A DNA stretch of 64,000 nucleotides, from positions 27,533-91,532 of the forward strand of contig CABUQW010000004.1 in assembly GCA_902493895.1 (NCBI GenBank). Direction: 5' to 3'. Position 1 is the first letter of the stretch. Every line of letters starts with the position of its first letter. The position numbers were made by a program, and so were the translations under genes. This DNA is from an uncultured Collinsella sp. (GTDB lineage Bacteria; Actinomycetota; Coriobacteriia; Coriobacteriales; Coriobacteriaceae). The notes under the pieces are model-generated. The model was not told the origin of the DNA. It made no database searches and worked only from the letters and a program-made list of their open reading frames with translations. Shown in pieces: positions 25,337 through 33,621 of the stretch.

Positions 25337-27124
25337 CTACATCAGACGCAGGCTGACGTCCTTGAGCTGAGCGCCGGAAACGGCACTCGGGGCGCCCGAC
25401 ATGAGGTCGGAGCCGCTGGCCGTCTTGGGGAACGCCATGACGTCGCGGATGGAGTCGGAGCCGGTGAGCAGCATGCACACGCGGTCCAGGCCCAGAGCGA
25501 AACCGCCCATCGGGGGCGCACCAAACTTGAGCGCCTCCATGAGGAAGCCGAACTGCGACTCGGCACGCTCCTCGGTAAAGCCCAGAAGCTTGAGCATGGA
25601 CATCTGCATCTCGGCGTTGTGGATACGCATACCGCCGCCGCCAGCCTCAAAGCCGTCCATGACAAAGTCGTAGGTGCAAGAACCAGCCGCCAGCGGATCG
25701 GCCTCGATCTTGGCGATGTCGGTCTCGGTCGGCAGGGTAAAGGGCTGGTGCTCGGCAGCATAGGCCTTGCGATCCTCGTCCCAATGGAACAGCGGGAAGT
25801 TGACGACCCACAGGAAGTCGTGGCCCTCGCGCTTGATCTCGAGCGCGTTGGCCATGTGGGAACGCATGCCGCCCAGGATCTCGTCAGAGAGCAGGCGCGG
25901 GCCGGCGGCGAACATCACAAGGTCGCCGGGCTCGACGTCCATGCGCTCGCGCAGAGCCGCCATCTCCTCGTCCGAGAAGAACTTGACGATGGGGCTGTTG
26001 ATGGAGCCGTCCTCGCGGAAAGCGATCCACGCCAGACCCTTGGCGCCAAACGTGGAGGCCACGCCGGCAAGCTTATCGATCTTGGCACGTGCCCAGGCAC
26101 CGGCGCCCTTGGCGTTGATGGCCTTGACGACAGAGCCCTCCTCGTTTGCGGCAGTCGCAAAGACCTTGAACTTGGAGTTGGCAAAGATGTCGGTCAGGTC
26201 GACCAGGTGCATACCGTAGCGGGTATCGGGCTTGTCGGAGCCATAGGTGTCCATGGCATCCCAGTAGTTCATGCGACGCAGCGGCGTGGGCATCTCGACA
26301 CCCATGCGACCGAAGGCATCGGCAAGAACCTCTTCGAGCGCGCTCATGACATCGTTCTGGTCCACGAAGGACATCTCGATATCGACCTGGGTGAACTCGG
26401 GCTGACGGTCGGCACGCAGGTCCTCGTCGCGGAAGCACTTGGCAACCTGGTAGTAGCGCTCGACGCCACCGACCATGAGCAGCTGCTTCAGGAGCTGCGG
26501 GGACTGCGGCAGGGCGTAGAAGTTGCCCGGCTGAATACGGCTGGGAACGATGAAGTCGCGGGCGCCCTCGGGCGTGGACTTAAACAGGGAGGGCGTCTCG
26601 ACCTCCATGAACTCACGGTTGTGCAGTGCCTCGCGAATGGCAAAGGTGAAGTCGGAGCGCAGCTTGAGGTTGGCCATCATCTCGGGACGGCGAAGGTCCA
26701 GATAGCGATAGCGCAGGCGGGTGTCCTCGCTGGTCTCGATGCCGTCCTCGATCTGGAACGGCGGGGTGACGGACGTGTTGAGCACCTCGGCGTGGTCGGT
26801 CAGGACCTCGATCTCGCCGGTCGCGAGCTTGGTGTTGGTGGTCTCCTCGCCACGAGCGCGCACGACGCCGTGGATCTTGATGGGCCACTCGGGACGCATG
26901 GTCTCGGCGATCTTAAAGGCATCGCCGTCGGAGTGCTCGGGGTCGAAGGTGAGCTGCGTGATGCCCTCGCGGTCGCGAAGGTCGCAGAAGATAAGGCCGC
27001 CGTGGTCGCGGCGACGGCTCACCCAACCGGTGAGGGTGACCTCTTCGCCCACGTTCTCGAAGCGAAGCTCGCCACAAGTACGGGTGTGCATGGAATGCTC
27101 GTCAATGGGACGGGTCTGGCTCAT
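25337..27124 (-). CDS. aspS: Aspartate-tRNA ligase
   Basis: Charges tRNA-Asp (and possibly tRNA-Asn in organisms that use the amidotransferase route). The 595-residue product has the bacterial layout: N-terminal OB-fold anticodon domain (LTGWVSRRRDHGGLIFCDLR), class II core with motif 1 to 3 (RYRYLDLRRPEM; FRDEDLRADRQPEFTQVDIE; GGFALGLDRVCMLLTG), and the inserted GAD domain. ATG at 27124 follows AAAGGAGGATC. Single gene. In many bacteria it sits beside hisS; here hisS is 10 kb away. Confidence 0.97.
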   Translation of the reverse strand: MSQTRPIDEHSMHTRTCGELRFENVGEEVTLTGWVSRRRDHGGLIFCDLRDREGITQLTFDPEHSDGDAFKIAETMRPEWPIKIHGVVRARGEETTNTKLATGEIEVLTDHAEVLNTSVTPPFQIEDGIETSEDTRLRYRYLDLRRPEMMANLKLRSDFTFAIREALHNREFMEVETPSLFKSTPEGARDFIVPSRIQPGNFYALPQSPQLLKQLLMVGGVERYYQVAKCFRDEDLRADRQPEFTQVDIEMSFVDQNDVMSALEEVLADAFGRMGVEMPTPLRRMNYWDAMDTYGSDKPDTRYGMHLVDLTDIFANSKFKVFATAANEEGSVVKAINAKGAGAWARAKIDKLAGVASTFGAKGLAWIAFREDGSINSPIVKFFSDEEMAALRERMDVEPGDLVMFAAGPRLLSDEILGGMRSHMANALEIKREGHDFLWVVNFPLFHWDEDRKAYAAEHQPFTLPTETDIAKIEADPLAAGSCTYDFVMDGFEAGGGGMRIHNAEMQMSMLKLLGFTEERAESQFGFLMEALKFGAPPMGGFALGLDRVCMLLTGSDSIRDVMAFPKTASGSDLMSGAPSAVSGAQLKDVSLRLM

Positions 27125-27380
27125 ACCAGTGATCCTCCTTTATGGATCTGTGCCGCCCCGTGTCGTTCCGGGCGGCGTCGTACAGATTTGCCCAGCCTGC
27201 GTAAACCGCGCAGCCGGACATGGCGTTCTATCTTATCTCACCCGCGTCGATGTGCCACGAAAAAGTAGCTCTTGCCCAAAGACTTGACGGAGACGAAACA
27301 ATTGACGCACCGTGGCCGTCGCCCAGGCGTGCGGCGTGCGACAATGTGCCCCAATACAACTGCACTCGGAAAGGCCCGCC

Positions 27381-28016
27381 ATGACTGCACGCCTCATCGT
27401 TATGGATATCGACTCCACGCTCATCAACCAGGAAGTTATCGACCTGTTGGGCGAGGAGGCCGGCGTAGGCGAGCAAGTGGCGCAGATCACTGAGCGCGCC
27501 ATGCGCGGCGAGCTCGACTTTAAGCAGGCGCTCGAGGAACGTGTAGGGCTGCTTGCCGGCCTGGACGAGAGCGTGTTCGAGCGCACCTTTGAGCGCGTGA
27601 CGTTTACCCCCGGCGCGCTGGAGCTTGTGCGCTCGGCGCACAGCAAGGGCTGGAAGGTCGGCGTGGTAAGCGGCGGCTTTCACGAGGTCGCCGACAAGAT
27701 CGTGGCTGCCGCGGGTATCGACTTTTGTCTGGCCAATCGTCTGGAGGTCGTGGACGGCAAGCTCACCGGTAAGTTAGCTGCCGACATTGTGACCAAGGAG
27801 TCCAAGCTCATCCAGCTGCTGGATTGGGCGGTTGGGTGCGGCGTCGACATAGCCCATACCGTCGCGATCGGCGACGGCGCCAACGACATCCCCATGATTC
27901 AGGCCGCGGGCACGGGCATCGCGTTTTGCGCCAAGCCCAAGACGCGCGAAGCCGCCCCATTTGCCATCGACGAGCGCAACCTGATGCTCGCCATGGACAT
28001 CATCCTGCGTGACTAG
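27381..28016 (+). CDS. serB: Phosphoserine phosphatase (HAD family)
   Basis: Last step of serine synthesis: removes phosphate from O-phosphoserine. The 211-residue product has HAD motif I with both Asp residues (MDIDSTLI), motif II in VVSGGFHEV, motif III Lys in TKESKL, and motif IV GDGANDIPMI. The helical cap (EVIDLLGEEAGVGEQVAQIT, RAMRGELDF) is that of SerB. It lacks the N-terminal ACT domain seen in longer SerB proteins. ATG at 27381 follows GGAAAGG. Transcribed alone, 114 bp before larB. Confidence 0.93.
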   Translation: MTARLIVMDIDSTLINQEVIDLLGEEAGVGEQVAQITERAMRGELDFKQALEERVGLLAGLDESVFERTFERVTFTPGALELVRSAHSKGWKVGVVSGGFHEVADKIVAAAGIDFCLANRLEVVDGKLTGKLAADIVTKESKLIQLLDWAVGCGVDIAHTVAIGDGANDIPMIQAAGTGIAFCAKPKTREAAPFAIDERNLMLAMDIILRD

Positions 28017-28130
28017 CAAGTTCGACTAACAATTGAATCAGTCTGTCCTATAGTTTCCGAACAATTTTGTCTTAGTGTTCGGAAACATACCCTTTGAGTG
28101 CTAGACTTTGCGCCGTCGAAGGGAACATAT

Positions 28131-28913
28131 ATGGATAAGCGAGATCTTGAGCAGCTGCTGAGTAATGTTGCCGGCGGATCAGTCAGCCCTGCCGACGCCC
28201 TTACGCGCATCCAGACGGCTCCGACCGCCGATCTGGGCTTTGCACAGCTCGATCTTTCGCGCGGAGTGCGCCAGGGAGCCGGCGAGGTTGTCTACGGCGC
28301 CGGTAAAACCGCCGAGCAAATTGCCGCCATTATCGAGGCGCTGCGCGATGCCGGCCAGGAGCGCATCCTGGTCACGCGCTTGGATGCCGAAAAAGCAGCC
28401 CGTACCTCGGAGCTCCTCGACAACGGCATCGACCTGGGATATGTCCCGGACGCACAGCTCGCCCTCGTGGGCGGCAAGCCCTCCCCTACCGGCAACGGAC
28501 GCATCGTCGTCGCCTGCGCCGGCACGAGCGACCTACCCGTCGCCGAGGAAGCCGCGTTGACGGCCGAGTTCTATGGCAACGAGGTCGACCGCCTCTACGA
28601 CGTAGGTGTCGCCGGCCTGCACCGCCTGCTCGCGCATGCCGAGGAACTTGCTCAGGCGCAGGTGGTCATCGCCATCGCCGGCATGGAGGGCGCGTTGGCG
28701 AGCGTTATCGGCGGCCTGGTGAGCTGTCCGGTCATCGCCGTTCCCACCAGCGTGGGCTACGGCGCAAGTTTTGGTGGCGTAGCCGCACTGCTCGCCATGC
28801 TCAACTCCTGCGCCAGCGGCGTTTCGGTCGTCAATATCGACAATGGCTTTGGTGCCGCCTACCAGGCAAGTCTTATCAATCATCTGAGCGCTGGCACACC
28901 CCGTGCCCGATAA
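28131..28913 (+). CDS. larB: Nickel-pincer cofactor biosynthesis protein LarB
   Basis: Carboxylates and hydrolyses nicotinic acid adenine dinucleotide, the first step to the nickel-pincer cofactor of lactate racemase. The 260-residue product has the AIR-carboxylase-like C-terminal domain (VACAGTSDLPVAEEA, ITGMEGALASVIGGL-like stretch reading IAGMEGALASVIGG, and PTSVGYGASFGGVAAL with SCASGVSVVNIDNGFGAA). ATG at 28131 follows GAAGGGAAC. First gene of the larB-larC-tetR unit; larC follows by 10 bp. Confidence 0.94.
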   Translation: MDKRDLEQLLSNVAGGSVSPADALTRIQTAPTADLGFAQLDLSRGVRQGAGEVVYGAGKTAEQIAAIIEALRDAGQERILVTRLDAEKAARTSELLDNGIDLGYVPDAQLALVGGKPSPTGNGRIVVACAGTSDLPVAEEAALTAEFYGNEVDRLYDVGVAGLHRLLAHAEELAQAQVVIAIAGMEGALASVIGGLVSCPVIAVPTSVGYGASFGGVAALLAMLNSCASGVSVVNIDNGFGAAYQASLINHLSAGTPRAR

Positions 28914-28923
28914 GGAGCATTCC

Positions 28924-29835
28924 ATGTCCAACCATCAGCACACGCTTATCATCGACGGCACCTCGGGCATCAGCGGCGACATGACTGTCGCGGCCCTGCT
29001 CGACCTGGGCGCCAGCGAGGAGCACCTGCGCGAACAGCTCGCTACGCTGCCGGTCGACGGCTTTACGATCGCCGTCACGCGTGCAAACAAGCATGGCATC
29101 GACGCCTGTGATTTTGACGTCCAGCTTGCAGAGGAGCTCGAGAACCACGACCACGATATGGCCTGGCTCTACGGCAACGAAGCAGCTGCCGAGCACACGC
29201 ACGAGCATGAGCACCACCATCATGAGCACGACGAGCACAGTCACTGTCACGAACATGATCATGAGGCCCACGGCCATGACCACGAGGGCCATCATCACGC
29301 CCACCGCCATCACCACCGTTCTTTGGCGGACGTCACCGCTATCATCGACGGCTCGCAGCTAAGCGATGGCGCCAAGCGTCGTGCGCTCGCCATCTTTACC
29401 GCGCTCGCCGCCGCCGAGGCCAAGGCCCACGGCAAAACGCCCGAGACCGTCATGTTCCACGAGGTGGGCGCCATCGACTCCATCGTTGACGTCTGCTCGG
29501 TCGCCATCTGCCTCGACGACCTGGGCATCGAGGAGATTGTCGTCGAGTCGCTCTCCGAGGGCCACGGAACCATTCGCTGCGCCCACGGTCTTATGCCCAT
29601 CCCGGTGCCCGCCGTCGTCAACCTATGCCAAGCAGGCAATATCGCCCTCGCGCCCGCACCGGTCGCCGGCGAGCTCGTGACGCCCACGGGCGCCGCCATC
29701 GTCGCCGCACTGCGCACGTCCGAGCACCTGCCGGCCCGCTACCGCATCAAAGCCGTCGGCTACGGCGCCGGCAAACGCCCCTACGAGGGTTGCTCCGGTA
29801 CGCTCCGCTGCCTGCTTGTTCACGCGGACGCATAG
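28924..29835 (+). CDS. larC: Nickel-insertion protein LarC, N-terminal part only (LarC1)
   Basis: LarC inserts nickel into the pincer cofactor in a CTP-dependent reaction. This 303-residue protein matches the first part of the family: DGTSGISGDMTVAALLDLG, a long His-rich stretch (about residues 90-135) typical for metal binding, HEVGAIDSIVDVC, GHGTIRCAHGLMPIPVPA, and ELVTPTGAAIVAAL. It stops shortly after GYGAGKRPYEGCSGTLR. The C-terminal LarC2 domain, normally with an ETNIDDM-type motif, is not present in frame or in the next 100 bp in other frames, because tetR starts 2 bp later. So this is LarC1 alone; LarC2 may be encoded elsewhere. ATG at 28924 follows AAGGAGC. Confidence 0.88.
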   Translation: MSNHQHTLIIDGTSGISGDMTVAALLDLGASEEHLREQLATLPVDGFTIAVTRANKHGIDACDFDVQLAEELENHDHDMAWLYGNEAAAEHTHEHEHHHHEHDEHSHCHEHDHEAHGHDHEGHHHAHRHHHRSLADVTAIIDGSQLSDGAKRRALAIFTALAAAEAKAHGKTPETVMFHEVGAIDSIVDVCSVAICLDDLGIEEIVVESLSEGHGTIRCAHGLMPIPVPAVVNLCQAGNIALAPAPVAGELVTPTGAAIVAALRTSEHLPARYRIKAVGYGAGKRPYEGCSGTLRCLLVHADA

Positions 29836-29837
29836 CC

Positions 29838-30377
29838 ATGGACGCCCGCAAGACAAAAAGCCGCGCCGCCATCGTCGCGGCGTTCTCCGAACTCCTACGC
29901 GAAGATGACTACGGCAAGATCACCGTCGGCGACATCATCGTGCGCGCTCACGTAGGCCGCGCGACATTCTACGGCCTCTTTAAGAGCAAAGACGACCTAC
30001 TGTCCGAGCTCGTGAGCGACATCTGCACCCACGCCCTCGACGACGATGGTACGCCGCTCGACGACCCACTCGTGCAAGTCGAGCATATCCTCAACAACCT
30101 CTGGGATCGTCGTCAGGGCGTACGCGCCCTCGTAGCCGGCGCCGGCTCACGCGTCTTCGCCGACTGTCTCCGCAAGACCATCATGTCGCGCGCGGCCGAA
30201 ACCGTCCCTACCGACCCAAACGGCCCCGCCGCCACCATGGACCGAAGCTTCCTACTACACCACATAGCCTCAAGCTTCGTAGGAATGGTCCAATGGTGGG
30301 CCTGGCACAACTTTCAAGCAGATAAGGCCGACGTCGCCAAAGACTACCTCTCGGCCATAAAGCCCCTCTTTAGCTAA
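29838..30377 (+). CDS. TetR-family regulator in the lar locus
   Basis: A 179-residue TetR-type regulator: N-terminal helix-turn-helix (KITVGDIIVRAHVGRATFYG, then LFKSKDDLLSEL) and a variable helical C-terminus with WWAWHNFQADKADVAKDYL. It starts 2 bp after the larC stop, so it is surely co-transcribed with larBC. A role in controlling lactate racemase genes is plausible but inferred; the known LarR of Lactiplantibacillus is of another family. The downstream gap to the channel gene is filled by a nested palindrome. Confidence 0.88.
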   Translation: MDARKTKSRAAIVAAFSELLREDDYGKITVGDIIVRAHVGRATFYGLFKSKDDLLSELVSDICTHALDDDGTPLDDPLVQVEHILNNLWDRRQGVRALVAGAGSRVFADCLRKTIMSRAAETVPTDPNGPAATMDRSFLLHHIASSFVGMVQWWAWHNFQADKADVAKDYLSAIKPLFS

Positions 30378-30533
30378 GTAAGAAGCTCATCCCAAAGCAT
30401 CGCCCCAACCCAGGGCACCACGCATCCCAAAGTGTCACTCGCACTTCAACGCCTCCAACAGCAACAAGCCCCTCCCATCCAAATTCAGATATATACGTTG
30501 GGTTGCTTGCACGAACGAACCAAGATTCCCGCA

Positions 30534-30660
30534 GGTCACGGCACAAGTTAACTTTCCGCCGCATTCCGCAGGACGCAAGAAGCCCCCGCCGCACGAAGTG
30601 CGCAGCGGGGGCTTCTTGCATGTCCGAGGACGCGGCGGAAAGTTAACTTGTGCCGTGACC
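30534..30660. repeat. Nested palindrome with perfect 29-bp arms, between convergent lar units
   Basis: Outer arms 30534-30562 and 30632-30660 are exact complements (left arm starts GGTCACGGCACAAGTTAACT). Inside, 30577-30589 pairs with 30605-30617 (AAGAAGCCCCCGC), and the core is a CGCAC-GAA-GTGCG mini-hairpin. The inner stem with its T-rich flank can terminate transcripts from both sides. The same layout and linkers recur at 33472-33598 with different outer arms. It lies in the 306-bp gap between tetR and the channel gene. Confidence 0.92.
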
Positions 30661-30683
30661 GGACGTTATATCAATTGCTCGGA

Positions 30684-31415
30684 CTAGAACATGCCCAAGA
30701 AACCATGCACAAACAGCGCGGCCAGAGCGGCACCGACAAACGGAGCGATGCCAGGAACAAGCAGGCCGTACTTCCAGTTGTTGTCGGCCTTGTTCTTGAT
30801 CGGCAGCACCTGATAGGCCATGCGAGGACCAAGGTCACGAGCCTGGTTCATGGCGAAGCCGGTGATACCGCCCATGCCCATACCAACAGCCCAAACGATC
30901 AGACCGACGCAGATGGCGAGCATCAAAACATTCTCGCCGGCGCGGCTAGCGGCAGCAAGGATGGCGCTGATGAACACAAAGGTGCAGATAGCCTCGCAGA
31001 AGAAGTTACGGGCATAGTTGGTGCCCTCGGTGGTGGGGTTGGTCGAGAAGATATTGCGCTGTGCAATGGGGTCGACGGCACCCTCGGAGGCCTTAAACTC
31101 ATCGGCATACATAAACCAAGCGATCACGGCACCCACAAAGCCGCCGAGCATATCAGCGAGCATAAAGGGGATGCAGCTGCCCCACGGCACCAAACCGACG
31201 ATGCACTGGGCAAGCACCATGGCAGGGTTCATGCATACGGCGCCGCCAAAGACAAACAGGCAGACCGAGATGCCAAAAGACCAGGTGGTGATGGCAAACA
31301 TATGGCCGGAACCCTGATACTTGGTGCCCTTGAGCACGGTATCGCAGTGTACGCCCACGCCAAAGACGATCATGAGGGCCGTTGCGCCGAATTCGCAAAT
31401 GAGTTTGGTAAGCAT
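30684..31415 (-). CDS. larD: MIP-family channel, LarD-like lactate/glycerol facilitator
   Basis: A 243-residue membrane channel of the aquaglyceroporin family with six helices. The first pore motif is intact (NPAMVL), but the second reads NQARDLGPR, so the usual Pro is Gln. It follows larA by 49 bp on the same strand; in Lactiplantibacillus the lar operon includes LarD, a GlpF-type channel for lactic acid, so a lactate channel is likely. Glycerol or another small solute cannot be excluded. No second glycerol gene is near. Its 3' end abuts the nested palindrome that serves as terminator. The strand and frame are clear; the substrate is inferred from context. Confidence 0.8.
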   Translation of the reverse strand: MLTKLICEFGATALMIVFGVGVHCDTVLKGTKYQGSGHMFAITTWSFGISVCLFVFGGAVCMNPAMVLAQCIVGLVPWGSCIPFMLADMLGGFVGAVIAWFMYADEFKASEGAVDPIAQRNIFSTNPTTEGTNYARNFFCEAICTFVFISAILAAASRAGENVLMLAICVGLIVWAVGMGMGGITGFAMNQARDLGPRMAYQVLPIKNKADNNWKYGLLVPGIAPFVGAALAALFVHGFLGMF

Positions 31416-31464
31416 AAAACCTTATCTTTCTTGTCAGTTACAAACGATTCGTTTGGGCCGCACA

Positions 31465-32742
31465 CTAGTGCTGCGCGACGACAACACCCAGGCCATCGGG
31501 GATAACGGCAACCTTGGCATCGGCACCCTTCATCTCAAAGGCGAGCTTGAGCGCCTCCTCGATCGTGTTGACCGGCGTCATGTGCATATCCTTGAGCATC
31601 TGGTGATCGCACAGGTCGGTGACCATGATCACAGGGTGATGCGCCAGGATGCGGGCAAAAATCTGGCTCGTCCACTGGTCGGGCAGGGTCTCATCCTTAG
31701 GACGATCGATGCAGGCGCGCTCAAACTCTGCCGGATCATTGTCGGCGATGTTGTGATAGAAGCCCTCGCCACCGTGACCGTCGGCACAACCGGCGACATC
31801 GATAATCACGCCGCCCTCGGGAAGTGTGGCCTCGGCAGCGCACATGCCCTTCACGGCCTGATAGATATTCTGATCGAGCGGATAGCCACCGTTGGTGGTA
31901 ACGGCAATCTCGCACTCGACGGGCTCAACGCCGGCAAGGCTCTTCACGAACTCGCAGCCGGCCTCGTGCGCCTTGTGGATGTCACCGGCAAAGGAGCCGA
32001 TGACCTCGTGCTTGCCGTTGAGCACCACGTTGAGCACAAAGGCGAGGTGAGCCATCTCGGCAGCGGCAAACATGTCCTCGCTCACGTGGTTGTGGCACAG
32101 GTTGCCGGCACGCGAATGGGAGTCGTTTACAAACTGACCGTTGTGGTTGTACATGATGGTCTTATAGCTGGCGATGCCGGGCAGCACGGACTTGCGGCTA
32201 CCAGAGAAACCGGCAAAGAAGTGCGGCTCGATAAAGCCCTCGGCGAGCAGCAGATCGCAATCGGCGGCAACCTTGTTGATGATGCACTCGCCACCAGAAG
32301 GCAGGGTGCCGATCTTTTTCATCATGCTGTCATCAGTCGCGACGTGCATGACGATCTCCTCGTTGGCAACGATCTCCTCGCCATACTTGTTGACGAGCTC
32401 CTCGTGCGTCGACGGACGATGCATACCCGTCGCAACCAAAATACGCACACGAGCCTCGGGCGCGGCAGTATGGATGTGATGCAGCAGAATAGGCATGGTA
32501 ACGCGCGAGGGAACGGGACGCGTATGGTCGGAGCTGATGATGACGATATCCTTCTTGCCAGCACAAAGCTCCTCGAGCGAAGGCGAGCCATAAGGGTTGG
32601 CAAGCGACTCCTCTACCAGCTCTTCCTGAGATTTTGTAGTCTTAAACTCGTTTTGATGACCCTCCATCACACCCGCGAAGTTCTTATCCTCGAGCTCCAG
32701 ATGCAACGTCTTGTGGTCAAACGGCAGTTCACATTCAAACAA
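31465..32742 (-). CDS. larA: Nickel-dependent lactate racemase LarA
   Basis: Interconverts D- and L-lactate using the nickel-pincer cofactor. The 425-residue product is the usual LarA size. Visible conserved parts are SSDHTRPVPSR, the ATGMHRPSTHEEL region (His ligand candidates), HFFAGFSGSRKSVLPGI, and TTNGGYPLDQNIYQ. The best start is the TTG at 32742, since GGAAGAGGG lies 9 bp upstream and the N-terminus ECELPFDHKTL fits the family; a longer frame would add about 80 residues unlike LarA. larBC lie convergently 1 kb away, and LarE is not in the window. An upstream hairpin may attenuate transcription. Confidence 0.92.
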   Translation of the reverse strand: MFECELPFDHKTLHLELEDKNFAGVMEGHQNEFKTTKSQEELVEESLANPYGSPSLEELCAGKKDIVIISSDHTRPVPSRVTMPILLHHIHTAAPEARVRILVATGMHRPSTHEELVNKYGEEIVANEEIVMHVATDDSMMKKIGTLPSGGECIINKVAADCDLLLAEGFIEPHFFAGFSGSRKSVLPGIASYKTIMYNHNGQFVNDSHSRAGNLCHNHVSEDMFAAAEMAHLAFVLNVVLNGKHEVIGSFAGDIHKAHEAGCEFVKSLAGVEPVECEIAVTTNGGYPLDQNIYQAVKGMCAAEATLPEGGVIIDVAGCADGHGGEGFYHNIADNDPAEFERACIDRPKDETLPDQWTSQIFARILAHHPVIMVTDLCDHQMLKDMHMTPVNTIEEALKLAFEMKGADAKVAVIPDGLGVVVAQH

Positions 32743-32868
32743 TGACGAGCGCCCTCTTCCTTTCAACTGACACACTAGATAAACCGTTGGAAGGATACGC
32801 CGCTCACCGAAAAACACCACCGTCCACCGACTCATTAACACAACGTTCATATTTGACCCACAACAAAA

Positions 32869-32898
32869 CGGCCGCGATCCCAAAGGGGACCGCGGCCG
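32869..32898 (-). terminator. Terminator-like hairpin in the larA leader
   Basis: CGGCCGCG and CGCGGCCG form a perfect stem around 14 bases, followed on the minus strand by TTTTGTTG. It lies 127 bp upstream of the larA start, where no gene ends, so it may be an attenuator or end a small RNA. A TATAGT at 32911-32916 (minus strand) could be a -10 element just before it. Confidence 0.6.
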
Positions 32899-33357
32899 CC
32901 TGTCAAAGACACTATAGACAGGATGATTTACGCAGCGCCGAGGCAAACATCTAGCCCGAGACGTACGCACGTAAGCCATTTTGCATAAATGCGTTAATTA
33001 ATTGCATAAACTGGCGCATGGATTTCTAGCCGTAACAGGGTGGTACCCTCCGGAGCGTGCATTTTTGCGAGTATTCAGCATCGCGGAATAAGATTTTGGT
33101 GTCAAAAGTCTTTCAAAAGTTAGATAGTCCTCATGACTCGTCCCATCTGGATAGCATGCGGCGAGAAACCAGCCATATATGAACATCGCCAAAGCCCAAT
33201 TGTCGTGCAAAAGCATCAACAGGGGCCGCGAACGTCACCCATAGCCTTATGCACCAATCTTTGGCTGCTGAAAACTCCGTTTTTTGCACGTCGCCCCAAG
33301 CACCACCCTCACCCAGCGGCTGATCCGCCGAAGACCAGACATCGCAGGCCCGCCATT
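32899..33357. other. Non-coding stretch upstream of larA
   Basis: Together with the repeats on either side, 879 bp between larA and ppc hold no convincing gene. The short open frames here have no ribosome sites, family resemblance or codon bias. A repeated TGCATAAATGCG / TTGCATAAACTGGCGCA stretch at about 32981-33020 and a GGGTGGTACCC palindrome at about 33039 are the only visible structures. Confidence 0.5.
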
Positions 33358-33402
33358 AGTTTACTTTTAGGCACACTCCGCAGGACGCAAGAAGCCCTCG
33401 CC
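33358..33402. repeat. Decayed half copy of the 30.5-kb palindrome
   Basis: The 21 bases TCCGCAGGACGCAAGAAGCC-C at 33377-33397 are identical to 30565-30585, and the preceding AGTTTACTTTT resembles AGTTAACTTTC there. The partner arm is missing, so the element looks broken. Confidence 0.7.
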
Positions 33403-33471
33403 ACACTCCACATTAAGCGCGAAGCGCGCCATTCTTCTCCTCAGCTTTAATCCCCGAAGACCGAGGACGAA

Positions 33472-33598
33472 GGGACCCGATGGGTTTCCCTCTGAATGCA
33501 TTCCACAGCACGAAGCCCCCTTATCCGCAGCTCCGAAGGAGCAGGATAAGGGGGCTTCAAGTGCGAGGACGCATTCAGAGGGAAACCCATCGGGTCCC
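33472..33598. repeat. Nested palindrome with perfect 28-bp arms behind ppc
   Basis: Outer arms 33472-33499 and 33571-33598 are exact complements (left arm starts GGGACCCGATGGGTTTCCCT). Inner arms 33512-33526 and 33544-33558 (GAAGCCCCCTTATCC) also pair perfectly, around a CTCC-GAA-GGAG mini-hairpin. Linkers (ATTCC.CAG.AC on the left, GCGAGGAC on the right) match those of the 30.5-kb element, but the outer arms are unrelated. It starts 24 bp after the ppc stop and probably terminates it. Confidence 0.92.
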
Positions 33599-33621
33599 GG
33601 TGAGAGCCACAGGGCTATCGA

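Noticed and set aside
29838..29950. LarC2 in another reading frame after larC, reached by ribosomal frameshift
   Set aside because: The DNA after the larC stop encodes the tetR start in a clear frame; no ETNIDDM-type motif was found in the other frames.
33036..33060. AGGGTGGTACCCTCC, resembling a T-box antiterminator core
   Set aside because: The GTGGTACC part matches, but the following CGCG and the rest of the T-box layout are missing, and no amino-acid or tRNA-synthetase gene follows on that strand.
33133..33450. Open frame of 105 codons upstream of larA
   Set aside because: No ribosome site, composition like intergenic DNA, overlaps the decayed palindrome, no recognisable domain.
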